DNA of 64,000 nt from NCBI GenBank assembly GCA_038324085.1, contig JBBQHP010000012.1, positions 49,217 to 113,216 of the forward strand, in the 5' to 3' direction. Source of the DNA: Ga0077523 sp038324085. GTDB lineage: Bacteria > Pseudomonadota > Gammaproteobacteria > Burkholderiales > Ga0077523. The position numbers were made by a program, and so were the translations under genes. This document shows, piece by piece, positions 18,735 to 28,928 of this stretch; position 1 is the first letter of the stretch, and the number at the start of each line of letters is the position of its first letter. The notes beneath the pieces were generated by a model, which searched no databases, had not been told where the DNA came from, and was given only the letters and a program-made list of their open reading frames with translations.

Positions 18735-19839
18735 ATGGAAGCCGAACGCATCAACGCCATCGAGCAGCACATCGAAGACCTCGGCCGCCGCGCCGACGAG
18801 CTGCGGAGGTATCTTTGACTTCGATGCGAAGAAGGCGCGCCTGATCGAGGTCGACCGGCTCACCGAGGATCCGAAGTTCTGGGAGGATCCGCAGCGCGCA
18901 CAGGACATCGGCAAGGAAAAGAAATCGCTCGAGGGCACGGTCCACGCGATCGAGAAGGTCGCCCTCGGCCTCGCGGATAACCGCGAACTGTTCGATCTCG
19001 CCAAATCCGAAGCCGACGACGGCATGCTCGAGTCGGTCGCGACCGATGTCGATGCCGTCGAGAAAGTCGTCGGCGATCTCGAGTTCCGACGGATGTTCTC
19101 GAACCCGATGGACCCGAACAACTGCTTCCTGGACATCCAGGCCGGGTCGGGCGGCACCGAGGCGCAGGACTGGGCCGCGATGCTCGAGCGCATGTATCTC
19201 AAGTTCTGCGAGCGCCGCGGCTTCTCGGTCGAGGTGTTGGAGGAGTCACCGGCGGAAGTGGCCGGGATCAAGAGCGCCACGTTGAAGGTCGGCGGGGAAT
19301 ACGCCTTCGGCATCCTGCGCACCGAAAGCGGCATCCATCGGTTGGTGCGCAAGTCGCCGTTCGATTCGAACGCGCGCCGGCACACGTCGTTCGCCAGCGT
19401 CTTCGTCTACCCGGAGGTGGATGATTCGATCGAGGTCGAGATCAATCCGGCCGACCTGCGCATCGACACGTTCCGCGCCAGCGGCGCCGGCGGCCAGCAC
19501 ATCAACAAGACCGATTCGGCGATCCGCATCACTCACGAGCCCAGCGGCATTGTCGTGCAGTGCCAGAACGACCGGTCGCAGCACCGCAATCGTGCCGAGG
19601 CCATGGCGATGCTGAAAGCGCGTCTCTACGAGCTGGAGCTGCGCAAGCGCAACGAGCAGAAGCAGGCGATGGAGGATTCCAAGACCGACATCGGCTGGGG
19701 CCACCAGATCCGCTCGTACGTGCTCGACCAGTCCCGCATCAAGGATCTGCGCACCAACCACGAAGTGGGCAATACCCAGGCCGTGCTCGACGGCGACCTG
19801 GATGATTTCATCGCTGCCAGTCTCAAGCAAGGCGTCTGA
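18735..19839 (+). CDS. prfB: peptide chain release factor 2, expressed by +1 programmed frameshift
   Basis: RF2 releases peptides at UGA and UAA stops. ATG 18735 opens 27 codons ending at an in-frame TGA (18816-18818); a +1 shift at CTT TGA C brings the ribosome into the frame that runs to 19839, giving about 367 residues, the normal RF2 length. In the downstream frame the stop-recognition tripeptide SPF (RKSPFDSNARR) and the catalytic GGQ loop (SGAGGQHINKT) are both present. A plain single-frame call would wrongly begin at an internal ATG (19024). Directly upstream of lysS (6 bp), the usual prfB-lysS pair. Confidence 0.96.
18805..18819 (+). promoter_or_regulatory. prfB autoregulatory +1 frameshift signal
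   Basis: GGAGGTATCTTTGAC contains a Shine-Dalgarno-like GGAGG three bases before CTT, then the slippery CTT-T followed by TGA and C. This is the classic RF2 arrangement: low RF2 lets the ribosome pause at UGA and slip forward. Confidence 0.95.
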
Positions 19840-19845
19840 CCCGAC

Positions 19846-21351
<1,506 letters not shown>

Positions 21352-21435
21352 GAAGCGCGACGTCGCGGCGCGGGGTCCTGCCGATCAAACCGGATTCCTC
21401 ATGCGTCCACGTCGCCGCGCGCCCGTTCCGCCCGG

Positions 21436-21999
21436 CTACCAGTCCCGACCCAGGCTCGGGGACCTGCTACTCGAGACCAGGCCGTTATCGTTGAAGAAGA
21501 CCGAACCCGCGCCCAAGTCCGGATAGATGTAGTACCACATCCGTTTTCCGTTGATCTTCAGTTGCCGACTGGGGGGGCCCAGCCTTTCCTCGACCGAAGC
21601 GGCAGGGATGCCTGGCTGAACCTGCCGCCAGGCGCGCCTGAGCGACAGGAGGTCGGGGCTTTCCCTTTCTTCCGATCGGGCAACGGCTGATGAAGATGCC
21701 ACTGGCAGCTGCGACATGGGCGCAGGCGGCGACGCAGGGTTTCTGGCAACAGGCGATGCACCGCCGCCGGAAACATTCGTATCTTGATCAGGACCTTTAA
21801 CAGGGCTTGCCGCCCGGGCAGCGGACACCCCCGGTTGGGCCGCATTGGCCTTCAGCTCCTCGACGCTACGTCTGAGTTCATCCACCTGTCGCCGAAGCTC
21901 CTCAACCTCCGAATCCGCCGCGCAGGCGGCCGATCGCAAGACAAACCCCACCAGGGCCGCCGCCAGCCACGGACCATGCGCTCTACTTCGACGCCACAT
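21436..21999 (-). CDS. small exported protein with coiled coil and SmpA/OmlA-like C-terminus
   Basis: 187 residues, not firmly recognised. An arginine-rich start and hydrophobic stretch (WLAAALVGFVLRSAACA) look like a signal peptide; the cysteine gives only a weak lipobox. A short coiled coil (EVEELRRQVDELRRSVEEL) and a Pro/Ala/Ser-rich linker lead to a C-terminal segment (VEERLGPPSRQLKINGKRMWYYIYP) that resembles the small SmpA/OmlA-type fold. Its start overlaps the cytochrome gene by 17 bp, so it is the last gene of the cytochrome unit. Function unknown. Confidence 0.65.
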   Translation of the reverse strand: MWRRSRAHGPWLAAALVGFVLRSAACAADSEVEELRRQVDELRRSVEELKANAAQPGVSAARAASPVKGPDQDTNVSGGGASPVARNPASPPAPMSQLPVASSSAVARSEERESPDLLSLRRAWRQVQPGIPAASVEERLGPPSRQLKINGKRMWYYIYPDLGAGSVFFNDNGLVSSSRSPSLGRDW

Positions 22000-22591
22000 A
22001 CGCTGCGACGGCCTCCATCTCGGGCACGCTCATGTTCGTGCCGATCGCCGCGTGCATCGCCGGATTATTGGCCCGTATCTCCGACTTGAAGTACGCGAGC
22101 TGCTTCACCAAGTAGGCGGCATGCTGGCCGGCGAGGCGAGGAATCGCCTCATTCCCGTTCGCATCCGGCCCATGGCAAGTCATGCAGGCAACGACGCCCT
22201 TTCCGGACAGACCTTTCTCGAAGATCTCGCGACCCTGCTCCATGAGTTTGCCGGGACCGGCCGTGCCGGATACCGGCTTCTGCGCCGCATAGTAGGCAGC
22301 GAGCCCATGGATTGTTGGGTCGTCCAGCTGCGAGGTCATGCCCCACATGTAGGCTTGCGCAGGGGGGTCACCTCTTGTCTGGCTTCGAAAGGCCTTCAGC
22401 TGCGCTTCCAGGTAGGCAAGGTTCTGCCCCGCGAGTCTCGGAAACGCAGAACTCGTGCTTTCGCCCTTTGCACCGTGGCACAAGGAGCAAGTATGGACGG
22501 CGATGTCCCTGGCGTGGTCATCTGCACCGCTCGATGCGGCGGCGCAAAATGCCAGCACCGCGCCAGCAGCGGTCCAGAACGAAGTGTTCAT
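21983..22591 (-). CDS. periplasmic diheme cytochrome c (c4-like)
   Basis: A 202-residue exported cytochrome. A signal peptide (to about residue 23) is followed by two class I haem domains, with CSLCH at 35-39 and CMTCH at 136-140; each is followed by a PRLAGQ motif (AFPRLAGQNLAYL, AIPRLAGQHAAYL) typical of cytochromes c4. ATG 22591 was preferred over ATG 22597 because GGAGG is correctly spaced only for the former. It lies 35 bp after the cytochrome-barrel gene and would be a natural periplasmic electron partner for it. Confidence 0.9.
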   Translation of the reverse strand: MNTSFWTAAGAVLAFCAAASSGADDHARDIAVHTCSLCHGAKGESTSSAFPRLAGQNLAYLEAQLKAFRSQTRGDPPAQAYMWGMTSQLDDPTIHGLAAYYAAQKPVSGTAGPGKLMEQGREIFEKGLSGKGVVACMTCHGPDANGNEAIPRLAGQHAAYLVKQLAYFKSEIRANNPAMHAAIGTNMSVPEMEAVAAYVASK

Positions 22592-22626
22592 GCACATTCC
22601 TCCACAGAGCGATCCGGCCGACCAGA

Positions 22627-24021
22627 TTAGAAATTGATCCACGCCAGCAGGTATACCGTGTTGTTGTGCGATGCATCCCGGTTCGAGCCGTCGTAGTTGG
22701 TGGAATCGCCATTGAACTTGTTGTAGATCACGTACTGCAAGGCAAGCTTTACGTTTTGCCAGGGAATGTAGTCGAGTTCGCCCCGCCATCCCCGGCTGTC
22801 CGGTTTGTTCATGTTGAAGCCGGTCAGGGCGCTCGGCTGGTAGAGGATCGAGTCCGTGGTTCCCGTAGTGATGAAGTATCCGAGCGATCCACCCCACATG
22901 CGCTGATAGTAGTAACTGCCGCCTAGGCGAAACGTCTTCAGCGTGTTTTGCCGATTTGCCGTCCCGCCGAGCAGACCGTAAGTGGCATTGAGCGTCTGTC
23001 GCTCATCGATGTAGGTCGCCTGGACGGACCCTATGTGGTCGTCACCAATGTATTGGTATTGCGAGTCCAAGCCGACGTCACGGTAACGATCGGTGGCGCC
23101 GCCCAGCGGGACGGAAGTGTTCGAAGGCAGGAGATCGACGAGCATGCCGAACGTCCCAATCGACAGCGAACTTCGGTCCCAGAGCCGCTCGTAGGTAACG
23201 CGCCAATATGGCGCGAGGCCGTTGATGGTGGGACCTTCGCCCGCCTTCGGGAACAAGCTGCTGCCGCCTGTCCTGGCGGATCGGTAGCCCCCCAACTCCG
23301 CATACACGGAATCGTTCCACCAAAGATAGGCCGTCAGGCCTGCGACCTGGCCCGCGAGCGATCCATCCAACTGTGAACTCGCCGCAGGTGTGAGCGCCGC
23401 GTTTGATTGCTGGTCGAACGGTACTTGCCACGCGGGCGTGGTATTCCAAGAGTCCTGTACGGTCGGGTTGTTGTTCAGGGTAAGCCCGAACACCGTGTCG
23501 CTGTGGAGGAGGTCGAAATGCTTCGCGAAACGCAGATCCAGGTTGTCCATCCCCACGTTGCCGCTATCATTGGCATAGGTGAGCTGAACGAACCCGCCGA
23601 GGTTCGGCGCGATGCGCCCCGCGTAGAACAGGCTCGCCTGCTGCGGTAGCGCGGCCGCTCCGTTCTGGGCGAGCCCCGGGGGGGCGACCGTATCGTCCGG
23701 CACCGACCTCTTCATCTTCGTATACGAGGCCTGCACCATGATCGACAGTGGCGGAATCTCATTGAGCGTGAGTTCCTTCTGGGACTGGGCATTGGTGGCC
23801 TGAACCTGAGGCATGTTGTCTAGCAGGTAGCCGTTGATCTTGAAGCGGCGACCGAACGGCGTCAGTTCCGGAAACACCGTGTGACATGCCTCGCACGCCA
23901 TGCCTGTCTGACGCCCGAAACTGGGCACGGCGAGAGCGTCGTCCGACACCATGCTTCCCGCCACCAACACTATTCCCGCGAGAAGCGCCCCGAGACTCGT
24001 ACCGATACGCGAAAACGACAT
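22627..24021 (-). CDS. monoheme cytochrome c fused to outer-membrane beta-barrel (Cyc2-like architecture)
   Basis: 464 residues from ATG 24021, preceded by GGAGG. After a signal peptide (cleavage near ALA-VPSF) comes one c-type haem site, CEACH at 43-47, in the context QTGMACEACHTVFPEL followed by FGRRFKINGY. The remaining roughly 360 residues alternate polar and hydrophobic/aromatic residues in short strands, many ending in Y/W/F, and the protein ends in LLAWINF, with the C-terminal Phe expected of an outer-membrane barrel. One haem plus porin is the layout of Cyc2 iron oxidases. Homology to Cyc2 itself I cannot prove; a plain outer-membrane c-type cytochrome of unknown role is the alternative. 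First gene of a three-gene unit. Confidence 0.75.
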   Translation of the reverse strand: MSFSRIGTSLGALLAGIVLVAGSMVSDDALAVPSFGRQTGMACEACHTVFPELTPFGRRFKINGYLLDNMPQVQATNAQSQKELTLNEIPPLSIMVQASYTKMKRSVPDDTVAPPGLAQNGAAALPQQASLFYAGRIAPNLGGFVQLTYANDSGNVGMDNLDLRFAKHFDLLHSDTVFGLTLNNNPTVQDSWNTTPAWQVPFDQQSNAALTPAASSQLDGSLAGQVAGLTAYLWWNDSVYAELGGYRSARTGGSSLFPKAGEGPTINGLAPYWRVTYERLWDRSSLSIGTFGMLVDLLPSNTSVPLGGATDRYRDVGLDSQYQYIGDDHIGSVQATYIDERQTLNATYGLLGGTANRQNTLKTFRLGGSYYYQRMWGGSLGYFITTGTTDSILYQPSALTGFNMNKPDSRGWRGELDYIPWQNVKLALQYVIYNKFNGDSTNYDGSNRDASHNNTVYLLAWINF

Positions 24022-24112
24022 TGCCGCCTCCTTCGCAATTGGGTTTGGCTCATCTCGGCGGGCATCTGCCTTGATACGCTGGCCAAGTTTAAGCGGGAAA
24101 CGGCCCCCGCCT

Positions 24113-24126
24113 TTGACTTGGGTCAA
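24113..24126. promoter_or_regulatory. FNR/CRP-family box upstream of cytochrome-barrel operon
   Basis: TTGACTTGGGTCAA is a perfect 5-bp inverted repeat (TTGAC-N4-GTCAA) of the FNR/Dnr/CRP class, 92-105 bp upstream of the cytochrome-barrel start codon. It is one base per half-site away from the FNR consensus. Confidence 0.45.
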
Positions 24127-24197
24127 GTCAGCGTTAACAGGAGAATTCAGTTTGCGAAAGTGGGTTTCGCGGCGTGTTTATAAGACTCATGTCGCTG

Positions 24198-25633
24198 CTG
24201 TCCGGTTAAACGAGCCTCGGCGTAGCGGAGATGCAACGTTGGAGCCCGTTGCAAGGCGATGGTGGTTGGTGCCGATTTGAACTTCGAATGCTCTTTTTCG
24301 TTAGGTTCGGGGAGTTGACTGTCTCGAGGATCGGCCGTGGATTCTGGCAAGACGCTGTTCGCACAACTCATGGAGTTCCTGCCCTGGACGAGCTTTGCTC
24401 GCATCGTACACCGCTATGGTGGCGATGCCGGCGTTCGCCGCCTCTCGTGCGCCGAGCAGTTCCGCGCGATGGCATTCGCGCAGCTGACCCGGCGCGAGTC
24501 GTTGCGCGACATCGAAGCCCCGCTCTCGACCAACGCGACCAAGCTCTACGCGATGGGATTCCGGTCCGCGATCAGGCGCTCGACGCTGGCCGATGCCAAC
24601 GAGTTGCGCGACTGGCGGATCTGGGCCGACATTGCCGCAGTGCTGGTCGGCAAGGCCCGCAAGCTCTACGCCGACGAGCCGCTCGCGGTGGAGTTGACCA
24701 ACACGGTCTACGCGCTGGATTCCACCACCATCGATCTGTGTCTGAGCGTGTTCGAGTGGGCGCCGTTTCGATCGACCAAGGCCGCCATCAAGCTGCACAC
24801 GCTGCTCGATCTGCGCGGATCGATCCCGACCTTCATCCACGTCAGCGACGGCAAGCTGCAAGACGTGAACGTACTCGACATGCTCGCCTTCGAGGCGGGC
24901 GCCTTCTACGTTATGGATCGCGGCTACGTCGACTTCGATCGATTGTTCACGTTGCATCAGGCCGGCGCCTTCTTCGTGACTCGCGCCAGGCACGGCATCG
25001 ATGCCAGACGGGTGTACTCGATGGCCTGCGACCGAAGCGCCGGCATAATCTGCGACCAGCGCATCATGCTCAGCGGGTACTGCGCCGCGAAGCACTAACC
25101 CGAGCAACTGCGGCGCATCCGGTACCGCGACCCCAAGACCGGCAACACGGTGGTCTTCCTCACCAACAACACCGCGTTGCCGGCGCTGAGCGTGGCGGCG
25201 CTCTTCAGGAACCGCTGGCAGGTCGAGATCTCCTTCAAGTGGATCAAGCTACGCTGTTCGACGCGCCTTGCGAACCAGCGAACTTGGCCGGCTTTCGACG
25301 GGCCACCGGCGGCCGCTCCGGACCCGTGTCCGACGCGCGCGTTTGCTGCTACGGCAATCCGGAATTTGCGCCGACGCTGCATCGGACAGATTGATGAACT
25401 CGTCCGAGGCTATACCGTGGACGTGTCAGAGCGGCACCCCGACGCAAAGTTGCTGTCAACGATTCGTGGCGATCGCCGGACGCTGTCCCAGACTGAACAC
25501 GAAATTTGTTTGCGCACCATAAGCACCGCGAAGCTTCGTGAGTTGCGCCGTCATGTCGATGTCCATGCGATTGGTGTGCGGCGTATTGAAGTCACCCTCT
25601 TCTCCGGCTCGATGATGCCACCTAGCCGGACAG
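24198..25633 (+). mobile_element. decayed IS4-family insertion sequence
   Basis: The stretch contains a broken IS4-family transposase and is bracketed by CTGTCCGG (24198-24205) and its complement CCGGACAG (25626-25633), candidate terminal inverted repeats about 1.44 kb apart. No target duplication is visible, and the 3' third does not match a transposase, so the right boundary is tentative. Confidence 0.4.
24337..25248 (+). pseudogene. IS4-family transposase (DUF4372 type), inactivated
   Basis: The frame from GTG 24337 reads an IS4-family transposase: a DUF4372-like N-terminus (SGKTLFAQLMEFLPWTSF, QFRAMAFAQLTRRESLRDIE), then the first DDE Asp in YALDSTTIDLCL, the second in VMDRGYVDF, and past a TAA stop at 25096-25098 the same frame continues with LRRIRYRDPKTGN, FLTNN and NRWQVEISFKWIK, which holds the DDE Glu. 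After 25248 homology stops abruptly where about 80 further residues are expected. So there are two lesions: an in-frame stop (probably from a Tyr codon) and a 3' truncation. It cannot make an active enzyme. Confidence 0.85.
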
Positions 25634-25738
25634 GGAACGGGACCCCACCGAGCCAACCCGGATCGGGTCCTACGCGCGCGTGACGGTGAACGCGAAGGCG
25701 AGGACCGCAACTAAGGGCGACCCCGCGCATGGCGAGCC
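25249..25738. other. unexplained 490-bp stretch after the IS remnant
   Basis: No recognisable gene. The transposase frame stays open to 25683 but its translation (including VRGYTVDVSERHPDAKLL and ISTAKLRELRRHVD) matches nothing I know. It could be a second remnant fused to the element by deletion, or non-coding decay. The stop of the FAH hydrolase gene follows at 25739. Confidence 0.5.
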
Positions 25739-26725
25739 TCAGCCTCGATACGGGACGACCGACTGATCGATCGCACCGAAGATGCTGTTGCCGCCGGCGT
25801 CGAACATCTCCATCCGCACGCGGTCGCCGAAGGCCAGGAACGGCGTGGTCGGCTTGCCGTCGGCGATCTGTTCGAGCATGCGTTGCTCCGCCAGGCACGC
25901 CGAACCAGAGGAACGATCGACGTTCGAGACCGTGCCGGAGCCGATGATGGTCCCGGCTGCCAGGAAGCGGGTCCTGGCCGCGTGTGCGATCAACTGCGGA
26001 AAGTCGAAAGTCATGTCGACGCCCGCGTTCGGTCGGCCGAATCGCTTGCCGTTCAACGTGACCTCCAGCGGCAGATGCACCCGCCGTCCATCCCACGCCG
26101 ACCCCAGTTCGTCCGGGGTCACGACCGTGGGCCCGAATGCGGTCGCAGGTTTGCCCTGGAAAAAACCGAAACCCTTGCCCAGTTCGGCCGGGATCAGGTT
26201 GCGCAGGCTGACGTCGTTGACCAGCGCAAACAGTTTGATGTGATCGCCCGCGAGTTCGGGTGTCACGCCCATCGGAACGTCGTCGGTGATCACCGCGATC
26301 TCGCCCTCGAAATCGATGCCCCATGACTCCGAAGCGGCAAGCACATCGTCGCAGGGGCCGATGAGCGAATCGGAACCACCCTGGTACATCAGCGGGTCGG
26401 TCCAGAACGAAGCCGGCATCTCCGCCCCGCGTGCCTTGCGCACCAGTTCCACGTGGTTCACGTAGGCGGAAGCATCGGCCCATTGGTAGGCGCGCGGCAG
26501 CGGCGCCGCCAGCCGGGCCGGATCGAGATCGAACACCCCGTCCAGCACGCCGTCGTTCAGCCGCGTGTACACCGCCGCCAGCATCGGCTCCGTGGCCGCC
26601 CAGTCGTCGAGCGCCACCTGCAGCGTGGGGGCGAACATGGCGACCCGAACCGCCCGGCGCAGATCCCGACTCACCACGACCAGCGTACCGTCGCGTCCCC
26701 CATCCTTCAGTGTGGCTAGCTTCAA
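25739..26725 (-). CDS. fumarylacetoacetate hydrolase family protein
   Basis: About 328 residues. The C-terminal FAH fold carries the metal-binding acidic cluster in WGIDFEGEIAVITDD and later IGSGTVSNVDRSSGSACLAE; the N-terminal extension is as in the roughly 330-residue bacterial FAH proteins. The start is TTG 26725 (LKLATLKDGGRDG), chosen because GAGGAGAGG precedes it and homology begins there; there is no in-frame ATG nearby. Ten bp after paaR, so it rides on the paa operon. It may be the fumarylacetoacetase that completes the homogentisate route encoded 9 kb away; other beta-diketone or fumarylpyruvate substrates are possible. Confidence 0.85.
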   Translation of the reverse strand: MKLATLKDGGRDGTLVVVSRDLRRAVRVAMFAPTLQVALDDWAATEPMLAAVYTRLNDGVLDGVFDLDPARLAAPLPRAYQWADASAYVNHVELVRKARGAEMPASFWTDPLMYQGGSDSLIGPCDDVLAASESWGIDFEGEIAVITDDVPMGVTPELAGDHIKLFALVNDVSLRNLIPAELGKGFGFFQGKPATAFGPTVVTPDELGSAWDGRRVHLPLEVTLNGKRFGRPNAGVDMTFDFPQLIAHAARTRFLAAGTIIGSGTVSNVDRSSGSACLAEQRMLEQIADGKPTTPFLAFGDRVRMEMFDAGGNSIFGAIDQSVVPYRG

Positions 26726-26735
26726 CGGCCTCTCC

Positions 26736-27338
26736 TCATGTGCGTTGCCCGTCGGCGGTGACACCGTGCAGGAAAATCTCGGCCACCACATCGGCCATGT
26801 CGGAATACTTGAGCGGCCCGTCCGGGCGCAGCCACGTGAAGGTCCAGTTGATCATCCCGAACAGGATCATCGCGAGCGGCACCCGCAGCGTCTTGCGGGT
26901 CCAGCGCGGTTTCAGTTTCGCGATAGCCGCCGCGAACGCATCCACGACCTGCCGCTGCTTCGCGACGACCTGTGCGCGCTCGGCGTCCCCGAGAAACTTG
27001 ACGTCCTGCACCAGCACCATGTGCCAGGCGCGGGCATGTTGGTACTCGTGCATGAAGCGCGCCACGAGCGCGCGGAAATGCGCCTGCGCATCGAGCCGCT
27101 CGGCAGCGACTTCCGCGGCAAGCCCGATGAGCCGGTCCATGTAGCCGTCCGCGACGTCGAACAGGATGTGCGCCTTGTCCCGGTAGTAGTGATAGAGCAG
27201 CGGCTTGGAGACGCCGCAGGCTTCCGCGAGCTGAGCCATCGACGTACCGGGAAAGCCACGCTCCGCGAACAGGTGCGCCGCCGCCTCGACGATGACCGTG
27301 CGTTGCAGTTCGAAAGTGGGGGCGCGCGGGCGGGCCAT
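26736..27338 (-). CDS. paaR: TetR-family regulator, probable repressor of phenylacetate genes
   Basis: 200 residues with an N-terminal helix-turn-helix (MAQLAEACGVSKPLLYHYYRDK) and a variable ligand domain. It lies between paaE (4 bp) and the FAH gene (10 bp) in the operon. TetR-type PaaR proteins control phenylacetate degradation in betaproteobacteria and are released by phenylacetyl-CoA; the near-perfect TetR-type operator at 33729-33752 in front of the operon makes that role likely here, with negative autoregulation. Confidence 0.85.
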   Translation of the reverse strand: MARPRAPTFELQRTVIVEAAAHLFAERGFPGTSMAQLAEACGVSKPLLYHYYRDKAHILFDVADGYMDRLIGLAAEVAAERLDAQAHFRALVARFMHEYQHARAWHMVLVQDVKFLGDAERAQVVAKQRQVVDAFAAAIAKLKPRWTRKTLRVPLAMILFGMINWTFTWLRPDGPLKYSDMADVVAEIFLHGVTADGQRT

Positions 27339-27342
27339 ACGA

Positions 27343-28410
27343 TCAACGTTCGTCGTAGCTGACGACCAGCGCGTCGGTCAGCGGGTGGGCCTGGCAGGCG
27401 AGCACGTAGCCGGCCGCGACATCCTTGGCTTCGAGACTGTAGTTGCGCTCCATCCGCACGCGGCCCTCGAGCACCTTCGCCCGGCAGGTACAACACATGC
27501 CGCCCTTGCAGGAAAAGGGAAGATTCAGTCCGGCCCGCAAGGCGGCGTCGAGAATCGCGCCGTCGCCTTCGCGATACGCGATCTCGCGCCGGACCCCGTC
27601 CAGCACGATGACCACCCGGGCGGCTGCGACATCGCCTGGATCCACGGGTACCACCGGCGCCGCATCGGGAATGCCGAACCGCTCCACGTGCACGTGATCG
27701 GCGTGAATGCCGGCAAGCGTCAGGGCGCTTTCGACGTCGTCGATCATCGCACCGGGCCCGCAGACGAAGGCGTCGTCGATGGTGTCGGCGGGAATCAGGG
27801 TGTCCATGAAGGCGCGCACCTTGGCCGGGTCGAGGCGCCCGTTGAACAGCGCCACGTCCTGCGACTCGCGGCTGAACAGCTGGTAGAGCGCGAAGCGGCC
27901 CAGGTGACGGTCCTTCAGGTCCTGCAATGCCTCGTGGAACATGGCGTCCTGCAGACGACGATTGCCGTACACCAGCGTAAAGCGACTGTACGGTTCACGT
28001 GCCAGCGCGGTCTTCGCGAGCGAAAGAATGGGCGTGATTCCGCTGCCGGCGGCGAACGCTGCGTAGTGCTTGCGTTGCGTAGCGTCGAGCGTCGTGTGAA
28101 AACCGCCGTGGGGTGTCATCACGTCGATCACGTCGCCCGCCGCGATCCGCGCCTGGGCCCAGGTCGAAAAGCGGCCGCCGGCAACGCGCTTGATCGCGAC
28201 CCGCAGTTCGCCATCGTCGAGGCCGGCGCAGATCGAATAGCTGCGGCGGATATCCTCGCCATCGAGCGCGGTGCGCAACGTCAGGTGCTGGCCCTGCACG
28301 AATGCGTATTCGGCAGCGAGCGCGGCCGGCACTTCGAATCGCAGGCTCACGGCGTCCGACGTCTCGCGACGCACTTCGGCGACGCAAAGCGGATGGAAGC
28401 GAGGGCTCAT
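27343..28410 (-). CDS. paaE: phenylacetyl-CoA epoxidase reductase PaaE
   Basis: A 355-residue NAD(P)H-dependent electron supplier of the PaaABC(D)E epoxidase. An N-terminal FAD domain (RSYSICAG) and NAD domain (FAAGSGITPILSL, FVCGPGAMI) precede a C-terminal plant-type [2Fe-2S] ferredoxin domain with the cysteines of CKGGMCCTC and the last at YVLACQA. Order paaABCDE on one strand with short gaps confirms the assignment. Confidence 0.95.
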   Translation of the reverse strand: MSPRFHPLCVAEVRRETSDAVSLRFEVPAALAAEYAFVQGQHLTLRTALDGEDIRRSYSICAGLDDGELRVAIKRVAGGRFSTWAQARIAAGDVIDVMTPHGGFHTTLDATQRKHYAAFAAGSGITPILSLAKTALAREPYSRFTLVYGNRRLQDAMFHEALQDLKDRHLGRFALYQLFSRESQDVALFNGRLDPAKVRAFMDTLIPADTIDDAFVCGPGAMIDDVESALTLAGIHADHVHVERFGIPDAAPVVPVDPGDVAAARVVIVLDGVRREIAYREGDGAILDAALRAGLNLPFSCKGGMCCTCRAKVLEGRVRMERNYSLEAKDVAAGYVLACQAHPLTDALVVSYDER

Positions 28411-28426
28411 CGTCGCGCGCGCCGGC

Positions 28427-28915
28427 TCACAGCGGCTTGAAATACTCGAACGGTTCGCGGCAGTCTTCGCAGCGCCACAGCGCCTTGCAGGCCGTCGAAC
28501 CGAACTCGGACAAGCGGACCGTCGCGCGCGATCCGCAGCGCGGACATGCGAGCGATCGCGGCGTCATCCGGATCGGCGTCACGGCGTCGGGTGTCGACCG
28601 GCCGGGCGGGACTATGCCGTTCGCGAGCAGTTTCCGCGCGGCGATCGGATCGATCCAGTCGGTGGTCCAGGCCGGTGCGAGCCGGGTCTCGATGTCGACG
28701 CTGCGAGCCCCCGCACCCACCAGCGCCGCGCGAATCGAGTCGGCGATCCATTCCGTCGCCGGGCAGCCGGAGTAGGTCGGCGTGACGACGACCGTGATGT
28801 CGCCCGCATCGGCCCGCACTTCGCGCACGATTCCGAGTTCCAGCACCGAGACCATCGGCAGCTCCGGATCCGGGACGCCCCCGAGCACCTGCCAGGCTGC
28901 GGATTCGGTCAGCAT
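28427..28915 (-). CDS. paaD: phenylacetyl-CoA epoxidase assembly protein PaaD
   Basis: 162 residues: a DUF59/MIP18-type domain (VPDPELPMVSVLELGIVR, PTYSGCPATEWI) followed by a C-terminal cysteine-rich segment (CPRCG ... CEDCREPFEYF). PaaD is needed for epoxidase activity in vivo, probably for iron-sulphur or di-iron maturation. ATG 28915 marks the start of homology; the longer frame upstream overlaps paaC. Confidence 0.95.
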   Translation of the reverse strand: MLTESAAWQVLGGVPDPELPMVSVLELGIVREVRADAGDITVVVTPTYSGCPATEWIADSIRAALVGAGARSVDIETRLAPAWTTDWIDPIAARKLLANGIVPPGRSTPDAVTPIRMTPRSLACPRCGSRATVRLSEFGSTACKALWRCEDCREPFEYFKPL

Positions 28916-28928
28916 CCGCGACGCCCGT

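Noticed and set aside
18477..19385. 302-codon minus-strand frame over prfB
   Set aside because: It covers both prfB frames and looks gene-like only because the RF2 frameshift splits the real gene.
25150..25683. Separate gene downstream of the transposase
   Set aside because: Its first 33 codons are the continuation of the transposase after the TAA; the rest has no recognisable homology.
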